Shown piece by piece: positions 40,652 to 50,746 of a stretch of DNA of 64,000 bases. Both the position numbers and the translations under genes were made by a program. Every line of letters begins with the position of its first letter. Within the stretch, counting starts at the first letter, position 1. Under the pieces are notes generated by a model, which made no database searches, was not told the origin of the DNA, and was given only the letters and a program-made list of their open reading frames with translations. The stretch is from Adiantum capillus-veneris (Eukaryota > Streptophyta > Polypodiopsida > Polypodiales > Pteridaceae), in contig CM043955.1 in assembly GCA_014529385.2 (NCBI GenBank), positions 144,095,640-144,159,639 on the forward strand, written 5' to 3'.

Positions 40652-42785
40652 TGTCGGGGGATAATTGTGTGAAAGTTGAGCCGGGAAGGCACCGGGTCCC
40701 TTGCTATGAGAGGTGTCGGAAACAAGGTGTAGCAAACGCTATTACCGACAACAGAGTTTAAAACAAACAGTCCGTCTAATTTCCAGTTAATCGATAGATT
40801 CCATAGTTAATAAATCGCTATAGAAACTTAAATGCTCTTACAAGGAAAAATCTGGCTTAAATCAGATGCTTAAACAAGAAACGATGAAACTCTGCTTACT
40901 CTGCCTTCCCGATTCGAACGGCTAATGGTGGATTAGAAGCTTTGGCCTGGTTTAGGGAATTGGCTTAGAGTGTCGAGGATTATGGCTTAGGAAGCGAGGT
41001 TAGAGTCCAAGCTCGGCTTATGAAATCGAGAGAAATTAGGCTTAAGAGAATAGGATTAGCTCAGAGCAAGGGCCTCGCCTATGTTGATTTCCCGAAGAGA
41101 AATAGAGAGAGCGCTCCCTCCGATGAGGAGGTAAGCTTAAGAGCTTAATTATTTGAGGTTAAGAATCCGGATTAAGAGCTTAATAGCTTGAGGCTTCTGA
41201 GTGGTTTCCACGCTTAAGGATTATGAGAAGCAAGCTTACGAGATTATGTGGAGGAGATTATGAGGATCTTGGGGATTATAGCTTATGAAGGGGCTTAAGC
41301 TTATGAGGATTAAGAGCTTGAAGATTAGGAGGAGAAGCTTAAGAATATCGAACTTCTGAGGAGGAGGAGAACTCCCCATGATGATGAGGGGAATGAAATC
41401 CTTGAACCACACGTTTTCCCTTTCTTTTTATGGGTGCATGTCCCTCTAGATAAAATTAGCTAGGCACCCATTAACGATGTCGCTAATGGGCCCAGCCTCT
41501 TGCTGATATGTCACTGCCGAAGTCAATCAGCTCGAAACGTGACGCTGCTTGTGCCGAACCTGTGCGCGTCGTCTCTCTGATCAATTCCCGTTTCTACGGG
41601 GCGAGGTCGCCTGAGCACCACACTGCCCAATGCAAGTTTCTTCTCCTTTTCCTGCGCTACTGCTCGTCGCCAACAGCCATGGTCTCCTCTTTTGTTTTTT
41701 CACTTAAAATCCCTAATTATTTTCCATTGGGCGGGCGGCCCCTTATTGCCTTGGGCGGCCGGCCATGGGCAAACTTTGGAGACCAATGCTTGGGCGCCCA
41801 TCGGGCATACATAATTGTGGCCCTTGACCAATATTTAATGGGTTTGGCACCACACTTGGCATACATATCTTTTAAAGCATTGCAAGAGCCAACATTCCAG
41901 ACACGAAGCTCTGCAAAAAAATCTACGGCACCACATTTGGCATACATATCTAACAAAGCATTGCCAAACACGGCATTCTGTGTGAGCAGTCCTTGACTTA
42001 CCTTATCATCTTGAACTTCAATGCCCATATCAACCTCTCGTATAATCCTACATACCTTTAAGATGCAAGTATAGGTGATTGCATTGAAGTAAGGCCTTCC
42101 CACCACATCCAATAAAAAGTGTCAGAGTTTCTTCCTTGTTAGCCGGGTATTGCCAATTACGACCACTGCCGGTCAAGCACTGCATGAAATGACATCCCGA
42201 GCATGAGACTCATCAAGCCTACTACTGCTCCAGCATCCCAAACTCTGGACCAATAGACAAAACTCCCAGCTGAGACACCGACCGAGCCGACTGGAGTGGT
42301 ACGGAGCCAGCCCCCTGTGCATCTTAATCGGCCAATATCTTGGCGACCGGGACTCCGATCACTGAACTGAAAAGACCGACATGCTCCACAAAGTGAGCAC
42401 TTCAAGCCCGTGCATTCTTTTCATTTCAGTCACCTCAGCTGCAGTTTCCCAATCCGTTACAGATCTACAAACGACTCAAACTTCGAACTGCCATAACTTC
42501 TTCAACGTAGCTCCAATCGACGAGCCGTAAAGACAGGCCGGTATAGCATATGGAGCACTGTGGTTCTAGGACACAATACCCCATTCATGTTCACTTCAAG
42601 CATAACACTTTTTAACATCATTAAGGCATGTTTTGGCCCTTTCCGCCGCATTTGACATACATTCAGCATTGAACTCGGCATGCAACCAGCCCTTAATCAC
42701 TATTCATTAGACATATAAGCTTCAAACAAACTTATTGTGCATTTTTATGGCATCTTTCTTTGCATGGGAGCAGAGCTGCACGACA
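40652..42785 (-). repeat. 5' LTR of element C (2134 bp)
   Basis: Plus-strand TGTCGGGGGATAATTGTGTG to AGAGCTGCACGACA. Homologous along its whole length to 27578-29758, with substitutions and a few indels. Confidence 0.9.
41717..42112 (-). pseudogene. PPR-protein fragment inside 5' LTR of C
   Basis: One open minus-strand frame of 131 codons: MDVVGRPYFNAITYTCILKV, CRIIREVDMGIEVQDDKVSQ, GLLTQNAVFGNALLDMYAKC, and NVGSCNALKDMYAKCGAKPI. The spacing of about 30-36 residues between the ITYTCILKVC line and the ALLDMYAKCG line fits successive PLS-class PPR motifs. More distant upstream sequence (to 42405) is PPR-like only by weak pattern (SHARDVISCSA). The downstream part runs into unrelated LTR sequence. 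Likely captured from a host PPR gene; no function is expected for the fragment. Confidence 0.8.
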
Positions 42786-42876
42786 ACGATAATGAAATCG
42801 TCTCCATCAAAAAAATATAATGACATACATATTTTGATGTTGTGCTTGTGAATGCAAAAGTTTAAATTCTTAAGTC

Positions 42877-42948
<72 letters not shown>

Positions 42949-43692
42949 CCTTTTGTAAGCTGGTCGAGACACTCCTTGCTTCCTTGTATGTATGCTATCA
43001 AGCCCTCCTTTCTGTTGTTGGAAAGCACCCTTGGCAAAGGATAGCTTTCTTGAAAAACTTGGTGGGATAATGCTCTTGATAAAAGGAAGCTTTAAGTTCA
43101 AGGTATGTTATCCATGTGAAGCCTTGCCTATAGACCTACTGACGATAATAGGGCCGATTGGATGAATTTTGGAGTCTCAATGTAGGCCAAAAGAGAGTCG
43201 TTGTAATGTGATTTGATTATGATGCATTAACAATTATTTATTGTAGCTGACAAGTGGCAAAGGCATAATTCATTTATCGCTATGCAAATTATAGCTAGTT
43301 TATGGATATTTTATTAGTGGAAGAGCTCTTATGAGCAATGGTCATTTTTACGTCCAAGTGGATAGTTGTTCTCAATTTAAAACATTGACAAAAATCTATA
43401 AATAAATATGTGCAAAAAGGAAATGTTCACTTTTTGCATGGGGGACCATTGCAGTGCTCTATGTCTTTTCCTTTGTTCTCCCCCCTTCCCTTTTGCGTAC
43501 TTGCATAGCACTCCAATCTAGGAAGGGCGCACATACATGTTTTGTGCTCGCTCTTGCTCTTCATCTCTTGTATCAAATTTGACCTTGTGTATATTACGAT
43601 GCTGCCAAGTATGCACGCTTGTTGGTTTTATTGCTAGTACACATGCTATTTTGTATATCTTGCATGGTTGGTATGCATACTGCCTGTAGTAG
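42786..43692. other. Flank right of C; (GA)n and LTR-like sequence
   Basis: (GA)n tract at 42880-42944. The rest is AT-rich without gene-like frames. Sequence just before the primer-like site at 43693 is presumably the end of an LTR of element H, but its limits cannot be seen. Confidence 0.4.
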
Positions 43693-44906
43693 TGGTATCA
43701 AAGCTGTGGTTATGCACTTGGTTAGGCGACAGTCACGGATATGGAGAACTTCATAAATGTTTATCAGTGCAAAGTGTTGTATTATTTTTCCTCTCTTTTT
43801 TCTCTAATTTTAAATGTTTATTTGCAATACAATGTTTAAAATTGAGCCATCTATACCTGCTTGATTCATAACTAGGTAGAGCTATTTGAACTGCAAAATA
43901 GAGAAATTAATAGCTTTTAAGATGTAAATAATAGATGTAGTGCTAATTAGGTAAATTATACTAAGATTAACGACTAGTGTACACATGATTACAACTAGGG
44001 TAGCATGCACATGAATAACCATGCTAGCGATTGATAAAAGGAGAGTTTGGTCAGAGTGGGAAGATCTAGGGAAAAAGAAGCAGTAGAAAATGAAGAAGAG
44101 TCAAAGATGTTTTACGATGCAGTGAAAAAGAGGCATGATCGGAGAAGTTTTCGCATCTTATGAAAAATCCCGAGAGACCTTCCAAAAGATATATGAATTT
44201 TGAAGAGGAAGAGAGGATGACTTTGAGAGACAGAAGCCTAAGGAAATGAGCAAAGAATGGGTTTTCTTTAGAACCTCCGCATAGTGACCTCAATGTGTCC
44301 AATGTGACTGAAGGTTAGATATCACCACGAGATAGCCAACCTTGAGAACAACTCCAAGCTTCATGTGATAACTTGCGAGACACTGAAAACAAAAACAAAA
44401 AACTTCATCAGAGGCATATTTGCCATGACGACTTTGTCATTAGCAGTCTCTACCTCCAAACACATAGCATCAGCAAAAGCGAGCAGCCAACATCTTTAGA
44501 GACCATGTCATGAGTAGTAAGGCTCAAGGCAGGTCGACGCACCAATAGTCTCCCCACCAATAGCGGCATGGGCAGATGGGCGTTCTAGCGATGATCTGGA
44601 ACCCTCAACTAACCACAACCGCATGCAATAAATCAAAGTATAGGCGCAACTCTGTTGTTGTAAGGCCGAGGGTAGCCAAGTCAGGGCAAGGTCCTAGTGG
44701 GAACCAAGCATGGGGGCTTAACTAGCATATAAAGGGCATCAAACATGTTGAATGGAGTATTCAATTCCCATATCCCCTTGGTCTTGCACTAGTATCGAGA
44801 TCTAGTCTGCTATTCTAGGAAAGAGGGTTGTGATTGCATGCATGCAACACGCGAAGAGAGTCGTGGAGAAGGAGGGCGAGCAAAATTGGCCGTGGGAAAG
44901 CTCCCC

Positions 44907-44939
<33 letters not shown>

Positions 44940-45636
44940 CCACACCATGCGACCTACATGAAATTGGTTGTGTGGATTTGCGCTAAGGAGTAGAGCAAAA
45001 GTTGTCATAGCACGGCAGGGAGTATATGATCAGATGCCTCTCTCTCTCTCTCTCTCTCTTCTTCCCTGTGCAATTTGCATGTAGTCATTGTTGCTTCTTG
45101 GAGCCATTGGGCTCACAATAGGGTTAATTTTTTTGGGAAAGGCCTCTGAATATGGTGAAGAGCCCATTCCCTTATAGGGAACTTGGACATTAGGGCCAAT
45201 GGGTACAAGACACTTGGAGATTCCTCAAACAATGGATTCTAAAATCGACATCGGCAAGGCCCCTATCAATCAGTTATATAAATTTACATCAATTTCAATA
45301 AATTTTCCCATGTTTTGGTCGAAGGATCAAACCATTTGCATAGCCTCCCATTGCATAATAGCAAACAAGATTATCAACCCAGATTTGGTCTCATGAAGCC
45401 TTCAAATTGTGCCACCAAAGTTTGCAGGGCTTCAAATTGCTATCCGACAAGACAAGTGATGCCATCTGCGGTGGTTGACATTGGATTCGATTTGGCATAT
45501 CATCTTGGTTTCAGGATTGACTTTGACATGCTAACCAAATTCCTTATTTGCGTTTTCTAGTCGTTACTTCGATCAAAATTTTGCATTGCGAAATTATACA
45601 AGGTATTGATTTTTCTTGATAGCATTGCATTGCACC

Positions 45637-46220
45637 ATGGATTCATACATGGATATGAATCATCAATTTGACTTAGAGCATCCTACCCCTGGTGCATCTG
45701 CTACTGTCTCATCATCGACTACTCTCACAAAGGGTGCCCGCGCGACAATTGGCATGGAACATAGCATTGAGTTGCTTGATTTGTAAGAGCTTAGGGAATT
45801 ACAATCACGCATGGCTATCATCAAAACAAATTTTTCACGATTGAGTGAAAATGGGGTTTAGACGCCTTCTATCAAGTGAGAGGATTCATTTGTGGGTTAA
45901 TTCCTGAGCTTAGGAATCACATTGAAACACGGGATCCTAAAACGCTTGAGAAAGCTATAGTGCAGGCTCATCATGAAAAATATTGCATAGCATGCACATG
46001 CATGTACATATCCCAGTCGTAATAAGAAGAAATTTATGGTAGCCTCATGTGATGCATCCAAAAAGCCCAAGGGGCCTCGTGGGCATTTGTCAAAACTGAG
46101 GATTTTGAATGAGAGAAAAAAAGGATAAATTATGTTTTAATTGCTTCAAAAGTGGACATGGAAAAAAGGACTATCCCAAGCAGGAGTATGTTGCCCAAGG
46201 CAAGGAGAAAGTAATGCACA
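45637..46220 (+). pseudogene. H: gag with zinc knuckle
   Basis: Start MDSYMDMNHQFDLEHPTPGA. After an internal stop and frame change, RGFICGLIPELRNHIETRDP then KTLEKAIVQAHH match the end of the gag core (fi.GL.pelr..i....p.tL..Ai..A). Near 46135-46190, LCFNCFKSGHGKKDY is a CCHC knuckle whose last Cys is replaced by Tyr. The N-terminal 35 codons resemble the start at 48442, so H and I are related. Confidence 0.65.
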
Positions 46221-46285
46221 TGGTGCAATTGCTTCCTCTACAGTCCTCTTTTGCTCCAAGGTGGAACTAAACACACATTGAAGTT

Positions 46286-46909
46286 TTGCATGTGTGTTAT
46301 ATTATGGCCTCTATGTGGCAATTGACTTTTAATCCACACGAGCTTGTGAGAATGCATAGGTCTATCAAAGGTCACAAGGTGAGAATCCTGGTAGATGATG
46401 GTGCATCTCACAATTTCATTAACTATAAGTTGGTGGGCTTCTCGATCTGTCATAGACCCCTAGTACAAATTGCTACAAGGTAGTTATGACAAAGGACCAT
46501 AATGTTGAACTGTGGGATACACAAGTAAAAGGGTGTACCACTTGAGATTCAGGGGTATCAGATAGCCTTGGATTTTCAAGACATGAATATGGATAGGGCA
46601 TATGTGGTTTTGAATCAAGAGTGGTTGCATGGGTTGGGGTCCTCATTACATCGTTGCTACGAGCATAATAGTATAATGTTTGAATCCAATGGTGTGCATG
46701 TGCTTCTATTAGGAGAAGAGGATGTGCCTTCCTCACCAATTATTTGTACTTCCGAGCTTATGAAGTTCTCTTTAAATAATGAAATAGAACTCTTTTTTTG
46801 TTACTCCTTGTGTCATTTTTTATCCAATGTTGATAATACTTCGAGTCTAGTAGATGATTCCTCAACGCCACATTCTTCTTCTCTTCCTTCCCTTGCTACT
46901 TCTCTATGA
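46286..46909 (+). pseudogene. H: aspartic protease
   Basis: RMHRSIKGHKVRILVDDGAS then HNFINYKLV is the retropepsin active-site line (usual form LvDsGaThNFi), with DDGA here. Then, in another frame, QDMNMDRAYVVLNQEWLHGL and CYEHNSIMFESNGVHVLLLG continue the region between protease and RT in this lineage (vvLGqeWLh.Lg). A frame change near 46490 separates them. Confidence 0.72.
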
Positions 46910-46974
46910 CCCCCACAACAAGAAAATGTTTCTAATCAATCAAAGCACTGACAACATTTGAGGTAGGTATTGAT

Positions 46975-47450
46975 CTGCTATGACAACACAAATTATATGC
47001 TAAGGAAACCAAGTGTGATTTTTTGAAAGAAGAAACTCACTATTTGGGACATGTAATCACTACTGTTGAACTATATATGGATCAATCCAAAGTGGATGCC
47101 ATCCGAAAATGGCCTTCACAAGTTTTTATCAAAGGTTCATTAAAAAATTAGCCCAAATTGTTGTTCCTATGATGGACCAATTGAAAGAAAAGGGCAAAGA
47201 ATTTCATTGGGGAGAAGCTCAAAGTTTCAATGCACTTAAGGTCGCTCTAAACACTGCACTCATTTGAGCTATTTTTAATCCAATGAAATCATTTGTGCTT
47301 GAAAAGTATGCCAATAATTGAGCTATTAGGGCAGGTTTTCTTCAAGAAAACATACCGATTATCTTTGAGAGCAAGAAACTCGATTCTATCCTCAACAGAA
47401 TTACTCTACGTATGAAGGCAATCTCTATGTAATAGTGTCTGCTCAAAAAA
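46975..47450 (+). pseudogene. H: RT thumb and RNase H remnant
   Basis: LYAKETKCDFLKEETHYLGH then VITTVELYMDQSKVDAIRKW match the RT thumb. FYQRFIKKLAQIVVPMMDQL and KEFHWGEAQSFNALKVALNT (with small gaps) match the connection to RNase H. The RT fingers and palm, which should precede this, are missing between 46909 and 46975, so a deletion removed the catalytic part. Confidence 0.65.
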
Positions 47451-47499
47451 TGTGGCGACATGGTGCTAGATTTGATATAGTGACCATGAAAGCATAAAA

Positions 47500-47770
47500 T
47501 GGTTTACACAAAAGTCTGATTTGAAGGGTTAAAAAGCTAGGTGTGAGGCAACTCAGGTGCTGCCTATAAGTAGGCATACAACTGGGTGGAGAGCCATGCT
47601 TCATAGCCCTAGGCCTTATACCGGTATCAGAGCTTTTGAGTTGCAGGCTATCTTGGACATCGTCTTTTGCATGCAATCAACCGTGTAGAGGAGGAAGAAG
47701 AAGTCTTGACAACCAATGTGGATAGCATCCCTTAGGTGAAGGGGGACGGGTTCGACGACCTACACAAAAT

Positions 47771-47851
<81 letters not shown>

Positions 47852-48717
47852 CCTCTCGATGTCTGTTTATTGTTGCCATAGCTCTTTGTGAAGCTTTCGT
47901 TCCACACGATGGGCACCCAAAGGGTAAATCACTTTGGTCAATTAACTTGTTAGCAATGTATGGACACCCCATCAGCCCGAAGGGCTTTCGATCTCACTCT
48001 TGAGAACCCCTTCGGGTCTTCCGCATCTCTAGAGTATCGATTGGCAAGGTAGTATGTTTACTACAAGTTCTGTACATTCTATGAACTCTCCGGCAAGTTT
48101 TGCAAATTCTCTGACAAGTTTATTTCGAAGTTTTTTGGAAGATTTATCGAAGATTTGAAATACGTCAAGAAGGGATTTTCCAAGATTTAAGTTATTCCAA
48201 ATTATTCACCGGCTTCTCCTACTTATCCGACCAAACTCATTTTTTGGAGGACTTTTGCAGTCGTAATCGACATCGAAAATGATTTTGACAAGTTATTTTC
48301 AATATTAGTCTTTGATTTGGCACAACAGAAATTACCATCTCTTGTGGTAGTTGCTCTTTTGCTTTTGCTCTTGCGTTTCACCAGCCGATTCTTGGAACAA
48401 GGTATTCCTTTTCTTTACTGCTCACACAACATAGTTGCACCATGGATTCAGATATAGATATGCATCATGCTTTTGATTTTGAAACCCCTACACCCATTAA
48501 GCCTATTGTTGCCCTGCAGTTGGCTACTCTCACAAGGGTGCCCGTACGACAACTGGTTATGATAGTAGCATTGAATCACTTGATAGGCAAGAATTTAAAT
48601 TAGTGCAAACACACATATTTGTTTTGGAGGCTAAATTTGCATAGTTGAATGGGAATGTGACTAATCTGGCAAAGGGCCCTGTTATTAATGAGCAACCTAA
48701 GGTTTCTTGGCTCTTGT
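47500..48717 (+). mobile_element. Degenerate element I: LTR end, primer site, gag start
   Basis: A TATA-like CCTATAAGTAGGC near 47562 and a primer-like CGGTATCAGAGC at 47622-47633 suggest an LTR end and PBS. A (CT)n tract at 47773-47845 lies in the leader. Gag starts at 48442 with MDSDIDMHHAFDFETPTPIK, related to H. The reading breaks near 48550 and stops near 48720, where the LTR of G appears to begin. Nothing after gag remains. Confidence 0.5.
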
Positions 48718-48994
48718 GCCTATAATAAAACACCCCTTGTTTGCCATTAAATATCTAATATCTAACCAACCCAAATGATTTTCTCATATTAAACTGATCA
48801 TTTAATGTGGGATAATAAACGGGAACAAGGGTTAGAATATCGACATGTGCTTTACGGATCTATCTCAACACGGGGCCAATGGTAAAGGGGCCCAAATGAG
48901 AGATGGTATGTCAAAGAGAAAGGTTAACTAATGGAGCTTAAAAGACCTTAGGGTTAGTTTCATTAAAGATCTCCAATGGTTAGTGTTAAAAGTC

Positions 48995-49165
48995 CTTTGA
49001 CCTGAAGCAAGCTAGGGCTGAGCTTGAGGTGGGAACCCGACCTAAACTTGTCTTTGACCTTAAGCAAGCTAGGGCTATGCTTGAGGTGGGAACCCAACCT
49101 AAATTTGCCTTTGACCTTAGGCAAAGAGCTTGAGGTGGGAACTCCACCTAAGGTGCTTGTCATGC
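48995..49165. repeat. 57-bp minisatellite
   Basis: Three units starting CTTTGACCT at 48995, 49052 and 49109; core AAGCAAGCTAGGGCT then GCTTGAGGTGGGAACCC. The third unit is shortened. Confidence 0.88.
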
Positions 49166-49201
49166 TTGATGACTAAGGTACTTGAGGTACTTGTCACACT
49201 T

Positions 49202-49475
49202 AATGAGGAAGTTACTTGAGAAGCTTCCTATGCATGGGGGGGGTAAGATGTTTGAGTCAAAAAGAGACCCTACACACTTAATGAGGAAGTTGCTTGAGAA
49301 GCTTCCTATGCAGGGGGGGTAAGATGCCTGAGTCAAAAAGAGACCCTACACACTTAATGAGGAAGTTGCTTGAGAAGCTTCCTATGCACGGGGGGTAAGA
49401 TGCTTGAGTCCAAAAGAGACCCTACATACTTAATGAGGAAGTTGCTTGAGAATCTTACTATGCATATAAGTCTCA
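49202..49475. repeat. 76-78-bp minisatellite
   Basis: Units start AATGAGGAAGTT at 49202, 49280, 49356 and 49432 (last one partial). Each has AAGCTTCCTATGCA, a G-run and TAAGATG. The G-run differs in length between units. Confidence 0.9.
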
Positions 49476-50444
49476 AAGTTAGGGGAATCTTTGACCTAAC
49501 CTTCCACTCACCCAAGGGGCACCTCTTTTCTAAAAGGGCACATGGGACACATGTCAGACTCTCACTAAGCTTAACCACATGGTGTGCTTGATGCTATTGG
49601 TTGGGCTAAAGAGGGGTCCAATGAGCTTCTACTTCCATCCAACAAATATCTAGATATTTTCAAGCTCTCTCTCTCTAAGGGGTAAGAGGACACTTGTCAA
49701 AAGACTACCCATGTACTTGACTGCATGCTGCATGTGATTGGCTAGGGGGAGAGGGGTCCAATGAGCTTGCAGCATGTAGGAATTTCGCCCAAAGCAAGGA
49801 AGGGGGGTGCTAGGGGGATATACTCCACACACACACTCATTTGCAGGGGCATTCTCACTTGGTAAAAGTTGAGGAACTCCACCTTCTTCTCCAAGCTTGT
49901 GATAAGTGAGAGCCTACATCAACACTCTTGGCTATGGAATGCAAATTCAACCAAGAGCCATGCTTCAATGCTTAAGCTTTCCATCTTCTCCATCTCCATT
50001 ACTATGCTATTATGTATGCTAGCAAGAAGAGTAATGATAAGTGAGGAACTATTTCTTCCTCCTATGGAATGTTTCTTCTTCCTCTTTCCTACTGTCATTC
50101 CCCACTAGCTCTCTCCACCTTTGAACGTGTTTAAGGCCTTGGGACTGAGGCTTGGGATACTTAATGCTTTCTACAAGTTTATGTTATGCTTGTGATGCAT
50201 GAAGCTTTCCATCTTCATTGCATCACGCAGGTCACAAGGAACACAAGAGATTGTATTGTACCAAGTCTCTCTTAATGGGAGAAACTATATTACAAATTCC
50301 TATTGGAGGGGGGACTGGCTCCATATGAATCCGGTCCTCAACTATTGTCATGTTCTCTAAACTCTCTATCTTGCAAAAGTATTGTTCATGCCAAGTTAAC
50401 TAGGTACCATGTTTATGTTGCTACCATCAATTAGGTTCACCCGC

Positions 50445-50671
50445 TATTGGAATTAGGGTTGCAGAGAAACACACACAGCTTGGAGAAGACGAAGGAAGCT
50501 CAAGGCACACAATAGAGAGTGTGTTACTTAGTGTGCAATGGAAAGATAGATAGCCCTAGAGTGATGGGCGTATATACAATGTGCGGGGGAAAAAACATCC
50601 TAAAGAGGGAAAAAATGCCCCGGCGGTCCTAGTGTGTTCACACACATCACTACCACATGTATATGGTAACA
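50445..50671 (-). repeat. 3' LTR of element E (227 bp)
   Basis: Plus-strand TATTGGAATTAGGGTTGCAG to ATATGGTAACA. The first bases TA instead of TG are a mutation relative to the other LTR. Confidence 0.93.
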
Positions 50672-50681
50672 AATCCCCCCT
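50672..50681 (-). other. Polypurine tract of E
   Basis: Minus strand AGGGGGGATT directly before the 3' LTR. Confidence 0.8.
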
Positions 50682-50746
50682 GGAGTGATGCGGTGAACGA
50701 GAGTTGGCACATGAGTAAAGGGAAGTGCCATGCCTTGAGGACAGGA

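Larger units (their letters stand above)
27578..42785 (-). mobile_element. Ty3/gypsy element C with 2.1 kb LTRs carrying a PPR fragment
   Basis: Minus-strand element: 5' LTR 40652-42785, primer site 40630-40647, gag, protease, RT, RNase H, integrase, purine tract, 3' LTR 27578-29758. Flanks share ACGA (27574-27577 and 42786-42789). Gene order protease-RT-RNase H-integrase is Ty3-type. Copia element D is inserted between the protease and RT parts. Both LTRs contain the same PPR-like coding fragment, so it was part of the LTR before this copy inserted. Frameshifts in most domains make it inactive. Confidence 0.9.
43693..47480 (+). mobile_element. Degenerate Ty3/gypsy element H
   Basis: Primer-like TGGTATCAAAGC at 43693 (one mismatch). 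A long leader (43705-45636) has small AC and CT microsatellites (44907-44938, 45038-45060). Then come gag, CCHC, protease and a truncated RT/RNase H. The RT palm is absent. No paired LTRs were found. Confidence 0.65.
48718..50444 (+). repeat. 5' LTR of element G, main part
   Basis: From TGCCTATAATAAAACACC (start tentative) to the E insertion at 50445. It includes two minisatellites (48995-49165 and 49202-49475) and no gene-like frame. The remainder of the LTR is 60100-60185. No second LTR is in the window to confirm the ends. Confidence 0.5.

Noticed and set aside
41508-41996. Plus-strand frame of 162 codons in the right LTR of C (and 28652-28969 in the left)
   Set aside because: It is the antisense of the PPR-like segment and LTR sequence, with no known motif.
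44800-45560. Short frames around the AC and CT microsatellites (45199-45396, 45315-45560)
   Set aside because: No motifs; they lie in the leader region of the decayed element H.
49202-49475. Regular repeats that could suggest a CRISPR array
   Set aside because: Units are 76-78 bp contiguous near-identical copies without unique spacers, in a plant LTR.
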